Origin: an uncultured beta proteobacterium
GTDB lineage: Bacteria; Pseudomonadota; Gammaproteobacteria; Burkholderiales; Burkholderiaceae_C
NCBI GenBank assembly: GCA_903928635.1
Contig: CAIYRQ010000166.1
Span: 1-38,438, forward strand
Length of the DNA: 38,438 bases
Direction of reading: 5' to 3'
Positions within the stretch are counted from its first letter, which is position 1, and each line of letters opens with the position of its first letter. Positions 8,822 through 17,567 of this stretch are shown in pieces. Position numbers and translations under genes: made by a program. Under the pieces are notes generated by a model, which was given only the letters and a program-made list of their open reading frames with translations, was not told the DNA's origin and searched no databases.

Positions 8822-9184
8822 TCAGTATCTCGGTACAGAAGGATCGAGTTCGAGGGACCAGGCATCAATACCGCCCGCAATATTGTTGACCTCAGCAAAG
8901 CCGTTGCTCACCAGAAAGCGGGCCACCTGCATGCTGCGGGCGCCGTGGTGGCACAGACAGGCAATCGGCTGGTCTGGATCGAGTTCGCTCAGGCGGGCAG
9001 GCAACTGGCCCATAGGAATCGCCACCCATTGGAAGCCGTGCTTCGCCGCACCGGCCGCCACGCTTGCCCATTGAATTTCGTGGGGCTCACGCACGTCCAG
9101 CACCACCGCGCGCTCCAGCGGATGCGAGGTCGCCATGTTGGCAATCCATTGCGCAAAGCCGGATGGCGCGATTTGATCGATCAT
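8822..9184 (-). CDS. Single-domain rhodanese-like protein
   Basis: A 120-residue cytoplasmic protein made of one rhodanese domain. The substrate-binding VVLDVREPHE motif is near residue 30, and the active-site loop CHHGARSMQVARFL has Cys78 as presumed persulfide carrier. No signal peptide is present. It lies 27 bp after pcm and 70 bp before tolC on the same strand. It resembles GlpE/PspE-type sulfurtransferases, but the physiological acceptor is unknown. The loop CHHGARS is the size expected for sulfur rather than phosphate substrates. Confidence 0.88.
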   Translation of the reverse strand: MIDQIAPSGFAQWIANMATSHPLERAVVLDVREPHEIQWASVAAGAAKHGFQWVAIPMGQLPARLSELDPDQPIACLCHHGARSMQVARFLVSNGFAEVNNIAGGIDAWSLELDPSVPRY

Positions 9185-9211
9185 TCTTGGACAGGTCCGT
9201 AACGGCGAGTC

Positions 9212-9874
9212 TTAAAAATGGAAATGCGAGTGTTCGGCAAATCCGTGCAGGCGATCCGCATTGGCATCCCACACCTTGGTGGTGCGCAAGTCCGACGGGC
9301 CCACCCGCGTGACCAAGGTGGCATTCATGATCGGTTCGTCGCCAACGATGGAGATCAGGCGGCCGCCCACGGCCAGCAAGTCCAGCAAATGCTGTGGCAC
9401 CTCAGCGACCGAGCCGCCGAGCAAAATGGCGTCGAACGGACCTTCGCCGCGCATGGGCTTTGCGCCGTCGGCGACCCGCACTTCTGCGTTGTGAACGCCT
9501 GCGCGCTGAAGGTTCACGCGAGCCGTGGCAGCCAACTCCGGCTGAATTTCCAAAGACAGCACGCTGGCTCCCCGGCGTGCCAGCAAGGCCGTGAGATAGC
9601 CCGATCCTGTGCCAATTTCAAGCACACGCTCGTGGGATTGCACTTGCAGGTCTTGCAGCAGGCGCGCTTGCAGTCGCGGCGCGAGCATGGATTCCCCATG
9701 GCCAATCGACACTTCCATATCGGCAAAGGCGAGGGCGCGTTGCGCCTCTGGCACGAAGTCTTCGCGCGCCACGTCTGCCAGCAAGTCCAGGATCTCGGTG
9801 TCCAGCACGTTCCAAGGCCGGATTTGTTGCTCGATCATGTTGAATCGGGCTTGGGCGACATTGCTAAGGTTCAT
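9212..9874 (-). CDS. pcm: Protein-L-isoaspartate O-methyltransferase
   Basis: A 220-residue SAM-dependent repair enzyme that methylates isoaspartyl residues in aged proteins. The family N-terminus QARFNMIEQQIRPWNVLD, the SAM-binding motif I VLEIGTGSGYLTALLA and the segment GHGESMLAPRLQARLLQDL (family: isoaspartyl-site loop) are all clear. I take the ATG at 9874 (MNLSNVAQARF); an in-frame TTG at 9886 would add four residues. Neither has a strong Shine-Dalgarno. It is first of the pcm-rhodanese-tolC unit. A family caveat is that related motifs occur in other small methyltransferases, but the N-terminal block makes Pcm secure. Confidence 0.92.
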   Translation of the reverse strand: MNLSNVAQARFNMIEQQIRPWNVLDTEILDLLADVAREDFVPEAQRALAFADMEVSIGHGESMLAPRLQARLLQDLQVQSHERVLEIGTGSGYLTALLARRGASVLSLEIQPELAATARVNLQRAGVHNAEVRVADGAKPMRGEGPFDAILLGGSVAEVPQHLLDLLAVGGRLISIVGDEPIMNATLVTRVGPSDLRTTKVWDANADRLHGFAEHSHFHF

Positions 9875-9957
9875 ACGGCGGCTCAATGAAGTAAGGGGTA
9901 AAGAAAATAGTTCGGGAAATGGGCCAAATTTTACTTGTGGGGTGTGTCAGCAGCCGG

Positions 9958-12900
9958 TCAGGCAGTGCCCAGTCCGAAAATTTTGCGACACCACTGCGCC
10001 AGATCATCCATATAGCAGTACACCACCGGCACCACCACCAGGGTCAAAAGGGAAGAAGTAATGACGCCGCCAATCACGGCCTGTCCCATGGGCGCGCGCA
10101 TTTCCGAGCCCTCCGTCAAGGCAAATGCCAGCGGAATCATGCCAAACACCATGGCCAGCGTGGTCATCAAAATCGGGCGCAATCGCACCTTGGCCGCCAG
10201 CAGCAGCGCGGCATTGCGATCCAGTCCTGGGACCGTGCTGCCGTCAGGGGCGATGCTGGGCTCGCGCGAACGAATGGCAAAGTCCACCAGCAAAATCGCG
10301 TTTTTGGTGACCAGTCCCATGAGCATGATGACACCGATGACCGAAAACATCGACAGCGTCGAATTGAACATCATCAGCGCCAGCACCACACCAATCAGGG
10401 TCAGGGGCAGGGCGGTCATCAGCGCCATGGGCTGCAAAAAGCTTTTGAACTGGCTGGCCAGAATCATGTAGATGAACACCACCGCCAGCGCCAACGCCGA
10501 GATCGCGTAGCCAAATGCCTCGGCCATGTCTTTGGTTGAGCCGCTGAACTTGTAGCTGTAGCCTTGCGGCAGGGCAATCTGGTCCATCACCTTTTTGATG
10601 TCGGCGGACACTTCGCCCGCAGACCTGCCTGACACGTTGGCACTGATGGAGACCTCGCGCGTCATGTCGCGGCGGTTAATTTGGTTGGAGCCGGTACTTT
10701 CGACCACCGTAGCGACTTGGTTCAGGCGGACGATGCGGGTACTGCCGTCGGCGGCGCTGGTCAGGGCAAAGGGAATGCGGTCCAGGTCTTGGGGTGTGTC
10801 GCGGGCTTCAGGCTTGAGACGCACGTTGATGTCGTAGGTTTGGTCGTCGGCCGCGCGCCAGTTACCCACCGTTTGACCAGCTACCAAGGTGCGCAGGCTG
10901 CTGCCAATTTGTGCCACGCTCAAGCCAAGGTCCGATGCCACATCGCGGCGCACTGCAACGTTGAGTGTGGGTTTGTTGGGTTTGAAGCTGGAGTCCAGGT
11001 CCACCAGGCCGGGAACATCTTTCAGTTGGGCCAGCGCAGTTTGGGTTAGGCGCTCCAGGGTGGGCGTGTCCGCGCCTTGGATGGAAAACAAAATTTGCTT
11101 GCTGCCACCGACCGAGTCCATTAGCCCGATGTGGGTGACCGTGATGCCAGGCACCTCTTGCAGGCGCTGGCGCAATTTCACCGACATTTCGTCGATGCTG
11201 AGCTTGCGGTCCTTGCGGTCCACCATGCGGATGTAAATGCTAGCGTACATCTTGCCCTGCGCATTGCCGGTATTGATGGTGGCCAGCGTGTATTTCACTT
11301 CTGGAAAGGCGCGCACGATGGCTTCCACCTGACGGGCCTTTGCCTCGGTGACTTCCAGCGAGGTGCCTGTGGGGGTATTGAAGTTCAGCGTGGTTTCAGA
11401 AAAGTCAGACTTGGGTACGAACTCGGTACCCAGCAAAGGCACCATGGCCACGCTGAGCAAGAACACGCCAAAAGCCAAGAGCACGGTTTTCACCTTGTGC
11501 ACCAGCGCCCAGGCCAAGATGCTTTGGTAGCCATCGGCCAGCGATTCGGTGGTTCGTTCAAACCAGCCGGTGATGCGGCCCAGGGTGCGGTCGTACAAGG
11601 TGACGGGCGGGCCACGCAGGCTGTGGTGTTCCACCGCCGGATCGTGCCAAATGCTCGACAGCATGGGGTCCAGGGTAAAGCTGACGAACATGGAGATCAG
11701 CACCGCGGCCACGATGGTCAGGCCGAACTCATGGAAGAACTTGCCGATGATGCCGCCCATGAACCCGATAGGCAAAAACACGGCCACGATGGACAGTGTG
11801 GTGGCCAGTACGGCCAGGCCAATTTCCTGGGTACCGTCGAGCGCCGCTTGAAACGGCGTTTTGCCGAGATGCACATGGCGCACGATGTTTTCCCGCACCA
11901 CGATGGCGTCGTCAATCAGCAGGCCCACGCACAGGCTCAGCGCCATCATGGTGATCATGTTGATGGTGAAACCAAGCACGTACATAAAGAAAAAGGTGCC
12001 GATCAGCGCGATAGGCAGTGTCAAACCGGTGATCACGGTGGAGCGCCAGGAGTTGAGGAACAAGAACACGATCAACACCGTAAGCAGGGCGCCTTCGACC
12101 AGCGTGCGGCGCACGTTGTCTACGGAGACGCGAATCTGCCGCGAGCCATCAATGATGGGTGCAAGTTTGATGCCGGGCGGCAGTTGTTTTTGCACCTCCG
12201 CCAAGGTTTTCTGCAATCCGTCGACCACCGCGATGGTGTTTTCGTCCTGCATTTTTTGCACCGTGAGCATCAGCGTACGCTCGCCGTTGTACAGCGCCAG
12301 GCTGTCAATTTCCTGCGCACCGTCGCGCACCTGGGCCAGTTGCCCCACTCGCACGGCCGCACCATTCTTGCGCGCAACGATGATGTTGGCGAAGTCTTCG
12401 GGTCGTTGAACGCGCGCTGCAATTTGGATGGTGCGCTCTTGCTGCAAGGATCGGATGCTGCCCACCGGCAGGTCCTGGTTTTCGTTGCGCACCGCGTTGG
12501 CCACCTGGTCCGGTGTGATGCCAAAAGACTCCAAGGCCTTGGGGTCGAGGTAAATGTTGATTTCGCGCTTCGTGCCACCCACGATCGTTGCCGAGCCCAC
12601 GCCTCGCACGTTCTCCAGCCGCTTCCTGAAGACCTGGTCCGCCCAGTTGGTCAATTCCACCGCGCTGAGGCGGGGTGCGCCAGCGCTGGCGTCGGGTAAT
12701 ACCGCCACCGACCACACCGCCTTGGCCGAAGGGTCAAAGCGCAAGACGCGGGGTTCTTTGACTTCATCACGCAGCAAAGGTTTGACCGAGGCGACCTTTT
12801 CACGCACATCGTCAGCTGCTTTGCGACCGTCAATGTGCAGGCCAAATTCGATCACCACCACCGATTGGCCCTCGTAGCTGCGGGAGGTCAGCGCATTGAT

Positions 12901-13128
12901 GCCCGCAATCGAGTTCACACCTTCCTCCATCTTTTTCGAGACTTCGCTCTCGACGATTTCTGGGGACGCACCGGGGTATTCGGTAATCACCACCACCACT
13001 GGAAAGTCAATGTTCGGAAACTGGTCCACCTGCAGGCGCTGTAGCGAAAAAACGCCCAGCACCATCAGCGCCAGCATCATCATGGTGGCGAACACCGGGT
13101 TGTGGATACTGACGCGGGTAAACCACAT
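9958..13128 (-). CDS. RND multidrug efflux permease (HAE1 family)
   Basis: A 1056-residue inner-membrane proton/drug antiporter with the usual 12 transmembrane helices and two large periplasmic loops. The N-terminus [21 protein letters not shown] is typical of the MdtB/MexF/CusA-like HAE1 group. The proton-relay aspartate pair is in [13 protein letters not shown] (helix 4) and the matching lysine in [15 protein letters not shown] (helix 10). It follows the adaptor gene by 3 bp in a tetR-MFP-RND operon. No outer-membrane factor is in the operon. Substrate range cannot be deduced. It is full length with no frame disruption. Confidence 0.94.
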   Translation of the reverse strand: MWFTRVSIHNPVFATMMMLALMVLGVFSLQRLQVDQFPNIDFPVVVVITEYPGASPEIVESEVSKKMEEGVNSIAGINALTSRSYEGQSVVVIEFGLHIDGRKAADDVREKVASVKPLLRDEVKEPRVLRFDPSAKAVWSVAVLPDASAGAPRLSAVELTNWADQVFRKRLENVRGVGSATIVGGTKREINIYLDPKALESFGITPDQVANAVRNENQDLPVGSIRSLQQERTIQIAARVQRPEDFANIIVARKNGAAVRVGQLAQVRDGAQEIDSLALYNGERTLMLTVQKMQDENTIAVVDGLQKTLAEVQKQLPPGIKLAPIIDGSRQIRVSVDNVRRTLVEGALLTVLIVFLFLNSWRSTVITGLTLPIALIGTFFFMYVLGFTINMITMMALSLCVGLLIDDAIVVRENIVRHVHLGKTPFQAALDGTQEIGLAVLATTLSIVAVFLPIGFMGGIIGKFFHEFGLTIVAAVLISMFVSFTLDPMLSSIWHDPAVEHHSLRGPPVTLYDRTLGRITGWFERTTESLADGYQSILAWALVHKVKTVLLAFGVFLLSVAMVPLLGTEFVPKSDFSETTLNFNTPTGTSLEVTEAKARQVEAIVRAFPEVKYTLATINTGNAQGKMYASIYIRMVDRKDRKLSIDEMSVKLRQRLQEVPGITVTHIGLMDSVGGSKQILFSIQGADTPTLERLTQTALAQLKDVPGLVDLDSSFKPNKPTLNVAVRRDVASDLGLSVAQIGSSLRTLVAGQTVGNWRAADDQTYDINVRLKPEARDTPQDLDRIPFALTSAADGSTRIVRLNQVATVVESTGSNQINRRDMTREVSISANVSGRSAGEVSADIKKVMDQIALPQGYSYKFSGSTKDMAEAFGYAISALALAVVFIYMILASQFKSFLQPMALMTALPLTLIGVVLALMMFNSTLSMFSVIGVIMLMGLVTKNAILLVDFAIRSREPSIAPDGSTVPGLDRNAALLLAAKVRLRPILMTTLAMVFGMIPLAFALTEGSEMRAPMGQAVIGGVITSSLLTLVVVPVVYCYMDDLAQWCRKIFGLGTA

Positions 13129-13131
13129 AAA

Positions 13132-14265
13132 TTACTTGGCGCCCGTGGTCAATGTGACTTCAGTGTCCACCTGCATCGGGCCCACGCCGCCGATCAGTAC
13201 CACGGTGCCCTCGGGCACACCGGCCACAGCCACCATGGTTTGGTCGCCTTGCGCACCCCGTGTGCCCAGGGTGACCGGCAGGTGGCGCACTCGGCCGTTG
13301 ACTACGGCCTGAACGTAGGGTTGGGGTTTGTCGGTGCGCACTGCGCTCAATGGCAAGGCCGGGGCGCTCACAGTGCCGGTGGCTAGCAGCCCCTCTGCGT
13401 ACAGGCCTTGCCGCAGCGCCTCTGCACTGGCAATTGAAAGGTACACCAGCACCGCGCGACTGCCGGCCGTCGCGTTGGGGTTGATACGAACCACTTTGGC
13501 CGCAACGGGGCTTGCCGCGCCGTCAAAGCGCAATTGCGCACTTTGCCCCACACGCACTTGCATGGCGTCGGCCACACCGACCGTGGCTTCAAGCTCCAAG
13601 CGACGGACATCCACGATTTCCAAGATGCGGCCGTCCACTGCCACCCGCTCGCCGTTTTGGGCCAAGCGCTGCGAGATCTGGCCGGCAATCGGTGCCCGCA
13701 GCACTGCGTCATCCAGAGATTTTTGAAGCACCTCCGCGCCCGACTGCGCTGCCATGAAACTGGCTTGGGCTGCTGCCAGGGTGGAGGCGGAGGCCTCCAG
13801 GCTGGTTTTGGAGATGAAGCCTTGGTCTACCAGCGAGCGGTTGTTGTCAAAGCTGCGGTGCGCAATATCGACTTGGGCTTTCGCTGCCTGAGCCTGTTGC
13901 TGCGCTTGGCGCAGGCGGGCCACATATTCGGTGCTGTCCACCCGCGCCACGATTTGTCCGGCTTTGACGAAATCGCCTTCGCGCACTTGCAAGTCTTGCA
14001 ACTCACTCGCCACACGCGCTTTGACGAAGGCTGAATCAACCGCCTTGGTCTGGCCAGAGATGGGCAAACCCTGTGACAGTTGCAGGGTTTGTACTGTCAC
14101 CACATCGGTGGACGCGAGTTGCACTGCGAGCCGGTTTTTCTGTGCTTCTTGCTGGGCTTCAATCAGCTGCTTTTGTTGCTTGCGCGTTTGCAGAGTGTGC
14201 AAACCACCGGCGCCTAGCGCGACGACGGTTACGCTCAGCAGTATCCATTTGAGTCGGAGTTTCAT
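13132..14265 (-). CDS. RND efflux periplasmic adaptor (membrane fusion protein)
   Basis: A 377-residue adaptor with an N-terminal hydrophobic anchor (LKWILLSVTVVALGAGGL, no lipobox cysteine). It has a split lipoyl domain (VREGDFVKAGQIVARVDSTE ... VLRAPIAGQISQRLAQNGE), a Gln/Ala-rich coiled-coil hairpin between these halves, and C-terminal beta-barrel and membrane-proximal domains. It would bridge the RND permease with an outer-membrane channel. It starts 12 bp after the tetR stop and ends 3 bp before the permease ATG, so all three are one mRNA. Confidence 0.92.
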   Translation of the reverse strand: MKLRLKWILLSVTVVALGAGGLHTLQTRKQQKQLIEAQQEAQKNRLAVQLASTDVVTVQTLQLSQGLPISGQTKAVDSAFVKARVASELQDLQVREGDFVKAGQIVARVDSTEYVARLRQAQQQAQAAKAQVDIAHRSFDNNRSLVDQGFISKTSLEASASTLAAAQASFMAAQSGAEVLQKSLDDAVLRAPIAGQISQRLAQNGERVAVDGRILEIVDVRRLELEATVGVADAMQVRVGQSAQLRFDGAASPVAAKVVRINPNATAGSRAVLVYLSIASAEALRQGLYAEGLLATGTVSAPALPLSAVRTDKPQPYVQAVVNGRVRHLPVTLGTRGAQGDQTMVAVAGVPEGTVVLIGGVGPMQVDTEVTLTTGAK

Positions 14266-14277
14266 TGAAGTTGGGCC

Positions 14278-14970
14278 TTAGGGCGCCGTTGAGGAATCGA
14301 GAGCGTCGCCAGAAGGGCGTACACCAATGCCATGAAGGAGAACATCGATTTGGTTGCCTAAGAACGTGGCACCGTCTAACACCATAGCGCCAGACAAGCC
14401 TGGTGCGCTGTTCCACAGCATCAAAAACAAAATCGGCGCGAGCAGGGTGTACACATTGTGAGGAGAAGTCGGGACTTTCAACTCGCCGCGCTGCACGCCA
14501 CGATCCAACACTCGGGAGATCACCTGGCATGCAGGGTCAATCACCTCTGCGCGATAAAACTCCGCCAGCTCTGGAAATTGCCGCCCTTCGCTGACCATCA
14601 ATTTGCAAATGCCAGCGCTGTGCGTGGCACCTACCCGGACCCACCAAGCGGCCATAAAGGTCCGCATCAAGGACTCGGTGCTACCGGTGTAGCTGTCCAG
14701 CGCCACGTTGAATTCGGAGAACTGTCCGGCAATGTTTTCGCGCACTACGGCTTTGAACAGTTCTTCTTTGGAGCCAAAGTACAAAAACAAAGTCCCTTTG
14801 GACACGCCCGCTCGCTTGGCCACATCTTCGGCCTTGGTTGCAGCAAAACCTTGCTCCACAAACAATTCCAGAGCAGCATCGAGCAATTCGCGCGGTCGCG
14901 CCTCTTTGCGCCGCTCCCGTTTGGGTGCGGCGGGGCAGGCGAGGTCTCGAAGGCGGGTACGAAGATTCAT
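14278..14970 (-). CDS. TetR/AcrR family repressor of the adjacent RND operon
   Basis: A 230-residue regulator. The N-terminal DNA-binding domain (about residues 25-75) contains LLDAALELFVEQGFAATKAEDVAKRAG followed by the recognition part VSKGTLFLYFGSKEELFKAVV, classic for TetR/AcrR. The rest is the helical ligand and dimer domain (AcrR-C type). It is the first gene of its own operon with the adaptor and permease it presumably controls, so repression would be autogenous. A good promoter and an imperfect palindrome lie immediately before its ATG. Confidence 0.92.
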   Translation of the reverse strand: MNLRTRLRDLACPAAPKRERRKEARPRELLDAALELFVEQGFAATKAEDVAKRAGVSKGTLFLYFGSKEELFKAVVRENIAGQFSEFNVALDSYTGSTESLMRTFMAAWWVRVGATHSAGICKLMVSEGRQFPELAEFYRAEVIDPACQVISRVLDRGVQRGELKVPTSPHNVYTLLAPILFLMLWNSAPGLSGAMVLDGATFLGNQIDVLLHGIGVRPSGDALDSSTAP

Positions 14971-14974
14971 TTGT

Positions 14975-14994
14975 TACTGACTGGCAGGTTAGTA
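14975..14994. promoter_or_regulatory. Candidate TetR-family operator
   Basis: An imperfect 20-bp inverted repeat TACTGAC-N6-GTTAGTA: the half sites match in six of seven positions. It starts 4 bp before the tetR ATG and touches the last base of the -10 box, covering the expected transcription start. This position is ideal for steric repression. Binding by the adjacent TetR protein is inferred. Confidence 0.55.
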
Positions 14995-15023
14995 GTGTAG
15001 TCCGGCAGACCTCTCGGCGTCAA
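14994..15023 (-). promoter_or_regulatory. Sigma-70 promoter of the tetR-MFP-RND operon
   Basis: On the minus strand TTGACG (15023 to 15018) and TACACT (14999 to 14994) are separated by 18 bp. The -35 matches five of six consensus bases and the -10 four of six. The start would fall near 14987, giving a leader of about 17 nt inside the palindromic operator. Confidence 0.55.
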
Positions 15024-15137
15024 TGACTGCTCTTTGTCGCGCAGGTAAAGACCGCTTGCTTTTGCGCACTTCATGCAGGGGAAACACAAGCCGCTTATGC
15101 TCTGCGTTCACCAAAGACTAGACAGAGAATTTTCACC

Positions 15138-15680
15138 ATGCAACATTCCACCCAAATTCTGGCGCTAGGCGCTGGCTGCTTCTGGTGCAGCGAATCGGTC
15201 TATCTGCAAGTGCGCGGCATGCAAGCCGTGGAGTCCGGGTACTGCAACGGCCACTTGCCCCACCCGACCTATGACGATGTGTGCACGGGCACCAGCGGCC
15301 ACAACGAAGTGGTCAAGCTCGAATTCGATACCTCGGTGATCAGCGTGCGCGAAGTGCTGGAGATATTTTTTCTCATCCACGATCCCACCACGCTGAATCG
15401 GCAGGGCAATGACGTGGGAACCCAGTACCGCAGCGGCATTTACTGCACCACGCAGGAGCAATTCGACGTCGCCCAAAGTCTGGTCGCGGAAGTGACCGCC
15501 AGTGGTGTGTACCCCCATCCCATCGTCACTGAGGTGCAGATGCTGAAAAATTACGCCCGCGCCGAGGACTACCACCAGAACTTCTTTGCCCGCAATCCCA
15601 CCCAGGGCTACTGTGTGGCAGTGGCGGCACCCAAAGTAGCGAAATTTCGCAAAACCTTTGCCCGCTTGGCAAAGCCCTAG
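15138..15680 (+). CDS. msrA: Peptide-methionine (S)-S-oxide reductase
   Basis: A 180-residue cytoplasmic repair enzyme that reduces methionine-S-sulfoxide in proteins. The catalytic GAGCFWCSES motif gives Cys14 as nucleophile and Cys17 next to it. Downstream family blocks are PTYDDVCTGTSGHNEVVKL, FFLIHDPTTLNRQGNDVGTQYRSGIY and EDYHQNFFARNP. The segment SGYCNGH has Cys where many members have Ala; with Cys in DDVCTG these are candidate resolving cysteines. The start at 15138 gives the expected distance to GCFWC. It is divergent from the tetR operon and followed after 22 bp by a secreted DUF3299-type gene. Confidence 0.95.
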   Translation: MQHSTQILALGAGCFWCSESVYLQVRGMQAVESGYCNGHLPHPTYDDVCTGTSGHNEVVKLEFDTSVISVREVLEIFFLIHDPTTLNRQGNDVGTQYRSGIYCTTQEQFDVAQSLVAEVTASGVYPHPIVTEVQMLKNYARAEDYHQNFFARNPTQGYCVAVAAPKVAKFRKTFARLAKP

Positions 15681-15702
15681 CTTTTATTGACAGGAGGCAT
15701 GC

Positions 15703-16263
15703 ATGGCCACAACCGTCCACATAAAACAACAACCCTCGCTGACAAGCCTCGCAGGGGCGTGGTGCCTTGCCATGGCCACGACCTTGTCGGTGCCACACCC
15801 GGTGCAGGCCCAACTGAGCTCACCCGTGGGCGAGGGGGCCATTCCCCAGGGGAGCGGCGCGGGCTACCACAGCCCCAACAGCCCCTTTGCCCCCCTGGTA
15901 GAGCGCAGCGACGTGCTACCTTGGTCGATGCTGACAGCGGTCAAAACCAAGGCTGACAAAAACCGCGTGTTGCCTGTGTTCAGTCCGAACTTGCAGGCCT
16001 TGAACCAAAAAAATCAGCGGGTGCAAGGCTTCATGATGCCCTTGGATCCTGGCGAGAAGCAAAAGCACTTTATTGTGAGTTCAGTGCCCTTGACTTGCGC
16101 GTTTTGCCTGCCTGGCGGTCCGGAAAGCATGGTCGAAGTGCGCACCAAAACGCCTGTGCGCTACACGCTGGAGCCCGTGGTGATCGAGGGCAAATTTGCA
16201 GTGCTCGCGGATGACCCGTACGGCCTGTACTACCGGATGACGGACGCCGTCGCTGTGAAATAA
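15703..16263 (+). CDS. Secreted DUF3299-family protein with a CxxC motif
   Basis: A 186-residue protein with a signal peptide ending at VQA (about residue 36) and hence probably periplasmic. The mature part resembles DUF3299: VQGFMMPLDPGEKQKHFIVSS, then a hallmark Cys/Pro/Gly-rich block LTCAFCLPGGPESMVEV with Cys132 and Cys135, and a C-terminal beta-rich segment ending YGLYYRMTDAVAV. The function of the family is not established to my knowledge; CxxC suggests metal binding or redox activity. A strong AGGAGG Shine-Dalgarno precedes the ATG. It lies 22 bp behind msrA on the same strand, so cotranscription is likely. Family assignment is by recall of motif layout, so moderate certainty. Confidence 0.72.
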   Translation: MATTVHIKQQPSLTSLAGAWCLAMATTLSVPHPVQAQLSSPVGEGAIPQGSGAGYHSPNSPFAPLVERSDVLPWSMLTAVKTKADKNRVLPVFSPNLQALNQKNQRVQGFMMPLDPGEKQKHFIVSSVPLTCAFCLPGGPESMVEVRTKTPVRYTLEPVVIEGKFAVLADDPYGLYYRMTDAVAVK

Positions 16264-16279
16264 CCCACAGTCGTAAGGC

Positions 16280-16918
16280 TCAGGGCGCCAGGCGCTCGCG
16301 AACCCATTGCTGGTTGGCGTCTTGGCGGTAGCGCAAGCGGTCGTGCAAGCGGCTTTTGCGGCCTTGCCAAAACTGCCAGGTGTCAGGTTTGAGCCGGTAG
16401 CCACCCCAGTGCGGCGGGCGCGGCGGGTTCAGCAGGTACTGCGCTGCGAATTTGGCGGCATTGGCCACCAGAACGCCCCGGCCGCTGATCACTTCACTCT
16501 GGGGCGATGCCCAGGCACCGATGCGAGAGTCCAGCGGGCGGCTGTGGAAGTAAGCGTCCGCTTCTTCGTCGCTCACTTTTTCTACGGTCCCTTCAATACG
16601 CACCACCCGCTCCAGCTCGACCCAGTGAAACTGCAGGGCAGCAAAGGGGTTGCCTGCCAACTCCTGGCCCTTGCGGCTGGAGAAATTGGTATACCAAACG
16701 ATGCCTTGCGCGTCATAGCCTTTGATGAGTACCACCCGGGTAGACGGGCGCAGGTCGCTGCCGACCGTGGCCAGGGTCATGGCATTGGGTTCGGGCACCT
16801 CGCTGGCAATGGCCTCTGTCAGCCATTGGTCAAACTGGTCCAAGGGGTTGGCGTGTGAGGCGTCTTCGTTCAGTTCGGCGCGCTCGTAGCTTTTGCGAAG
16901 GTCTGCAATCGATGTCAT
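16280..16918 (-). CDS. pdxH: Pyridoxine/pyridoxamine 5'-phosphate oxidase
   Basis: A 212-residue FMN enzyme making pyridoxal 5'-phosphate, full family length. Diagnostic blocks are [18 protein letters not shown] at the N-terminus, [27 protein letters not shown] for FMN binding, [36 protein letters not shown], and the C-terminal [28 protein letters not shown]. An AGGA lies 7 bp before the ATG. It converges with the DUF3299 gene (16-bp gap) and diverges from iorA. Nothing unusual is visible. Confidence 0.96.
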   Translation of the reverse strand: MTSIADLRKSYERAELNEDASHANPLDQFDQWLTEAIASEVPEPNAMTLATVGSDLRPSTRVVLIKGYDAQGIVWYTNFSSRKGQELAGNPFAALQFHWVELERVVRIEGTVEKVSDEEADAYFHSRPLDSRIGAWASPQSEVISGRGVLVANAAKFAAQYLLNPPRPPHWGGYRLKPDTWQFWQGRKSRLHDRLRYRQDANQQWVRERLAP

Positions 16919-17034
16919 GGCTTTTTCCTGGTGGGTGCTTAAGTGTGCCAGCGTCCGGTTGGCGACACTTTTCTGCGCTTAGTGTGGTCCCAACAGGGAA
17001 TACCCTAGCCGGATTTTGGTGTTTTCTGCAATTT

Positions 17035-17049
17035 AATCACTCAGTGATT
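17035..17049. promoter_or_regulatory. Perfect 15-bp palindrome upstream of iorAB (candidate operator)
   Basis: AATCACT-C-AGTGATT is a perfect 7-bp inverted repeat around one central base, 43 bp before the iorA ATG in the divergent spacer with pdxH. It has no T-tract and so does not look like a terminator. Size and symmetry fit a dimeric repressor site of TetR or a similar family. No regulator gene lies next to it, so the cognate factor is unknown. Confidence 0.5.
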
Positions 17050-17091
17050 CTTATTTAGTGTGCGTCATAAGTAATAACCTGGAGAACTCCG

Positions 17092-17556
17092 ATGAGTGTT
17101 AATTTTCAAGTGAACGGCAAAGCCGTTGCCGCCAAGGCTGAGGGTGATACGCCACTGTTGTGGGTGATTCGCGACGAGCTGGGCATGACCGGCACCAAAT
17201 TTGGATGCGGTGCGGGCCTGTGTGGCGCTTGTACGGTTCATGTGGACGGCAAGCCTGTGCGCTCCTGCCAAACCCAGACCTCCAGTGTGGCCGGTAAAGC
17301 CGTTGCGACGGTGGAAAGCCTCTCCAAAGACAACTCCCACCCGCTGCAAGCAGCCTGGGTGAAACATGATGTGCCTCAGTGCGGCTACTGCCAATCGGGC
17401 CAGTTAATGAGTGCTGCGGCCCTCCTGGCCACCAACAAGAACCCAAGCGACGCAGAGATTGACGCAGCCATGAGTGGCAACATTTGCCGCTGTGGCACCT
17501 ATTCGCGCATCAAGGCAGCCATCAAAGATGCAGCCTCCACCATGAACAAAGCATAA
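17092..17556 (+). CDS. iorA: [2Fe-2S] small subunit of a molybdenum hydroxylase, isoquinoline 1-oxidoreductase alpha type
   Basis: A 154-residue two-cluster ferredoxin-like subunit. The plant-type cluster uses Cys39, Cys44, Cys47 and Cys59 ([16 protein letters not shown]). The second cluster uses Cys97, Cys100, Cys132 and Cys134 (QCGYCQSGQ ... [10 protein letters not shown]). It passes electrons from the molybdenum site in the large subunit encoded next. GGAGA lies at good spacing before the ATG. It has no signal peptide, so it would have to be exported as a complex with the Tat-targeted large subunit. The symbol reflects the closest characterised family; the substrate need not be isoquinoline. 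Confidence 0.85.
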   Translation: MSVNFQVNGKAVAAKAEGDTPLLWVIRDELGMTGTKFGCGAGLCGACTVHVDGKPVRSCQTQTSSVAGKAVATVESLSKDNSHPLQAAWVKHDVPQCGYCQSGQLMSAAALLATNKNPSDAEIDAAMSGNICRCGTYSRIKAAIKDAASTMNKA

Positions 17557-17567
17557 GGAGCATCACC

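Noticed and set aside
11131-12699. Long plus-strand open frame inside the RND permease, rich in His and Gln
   Set aside because: The permease is intact and unmistakable on the other strand; the frame reads as the usual antisense shadow.
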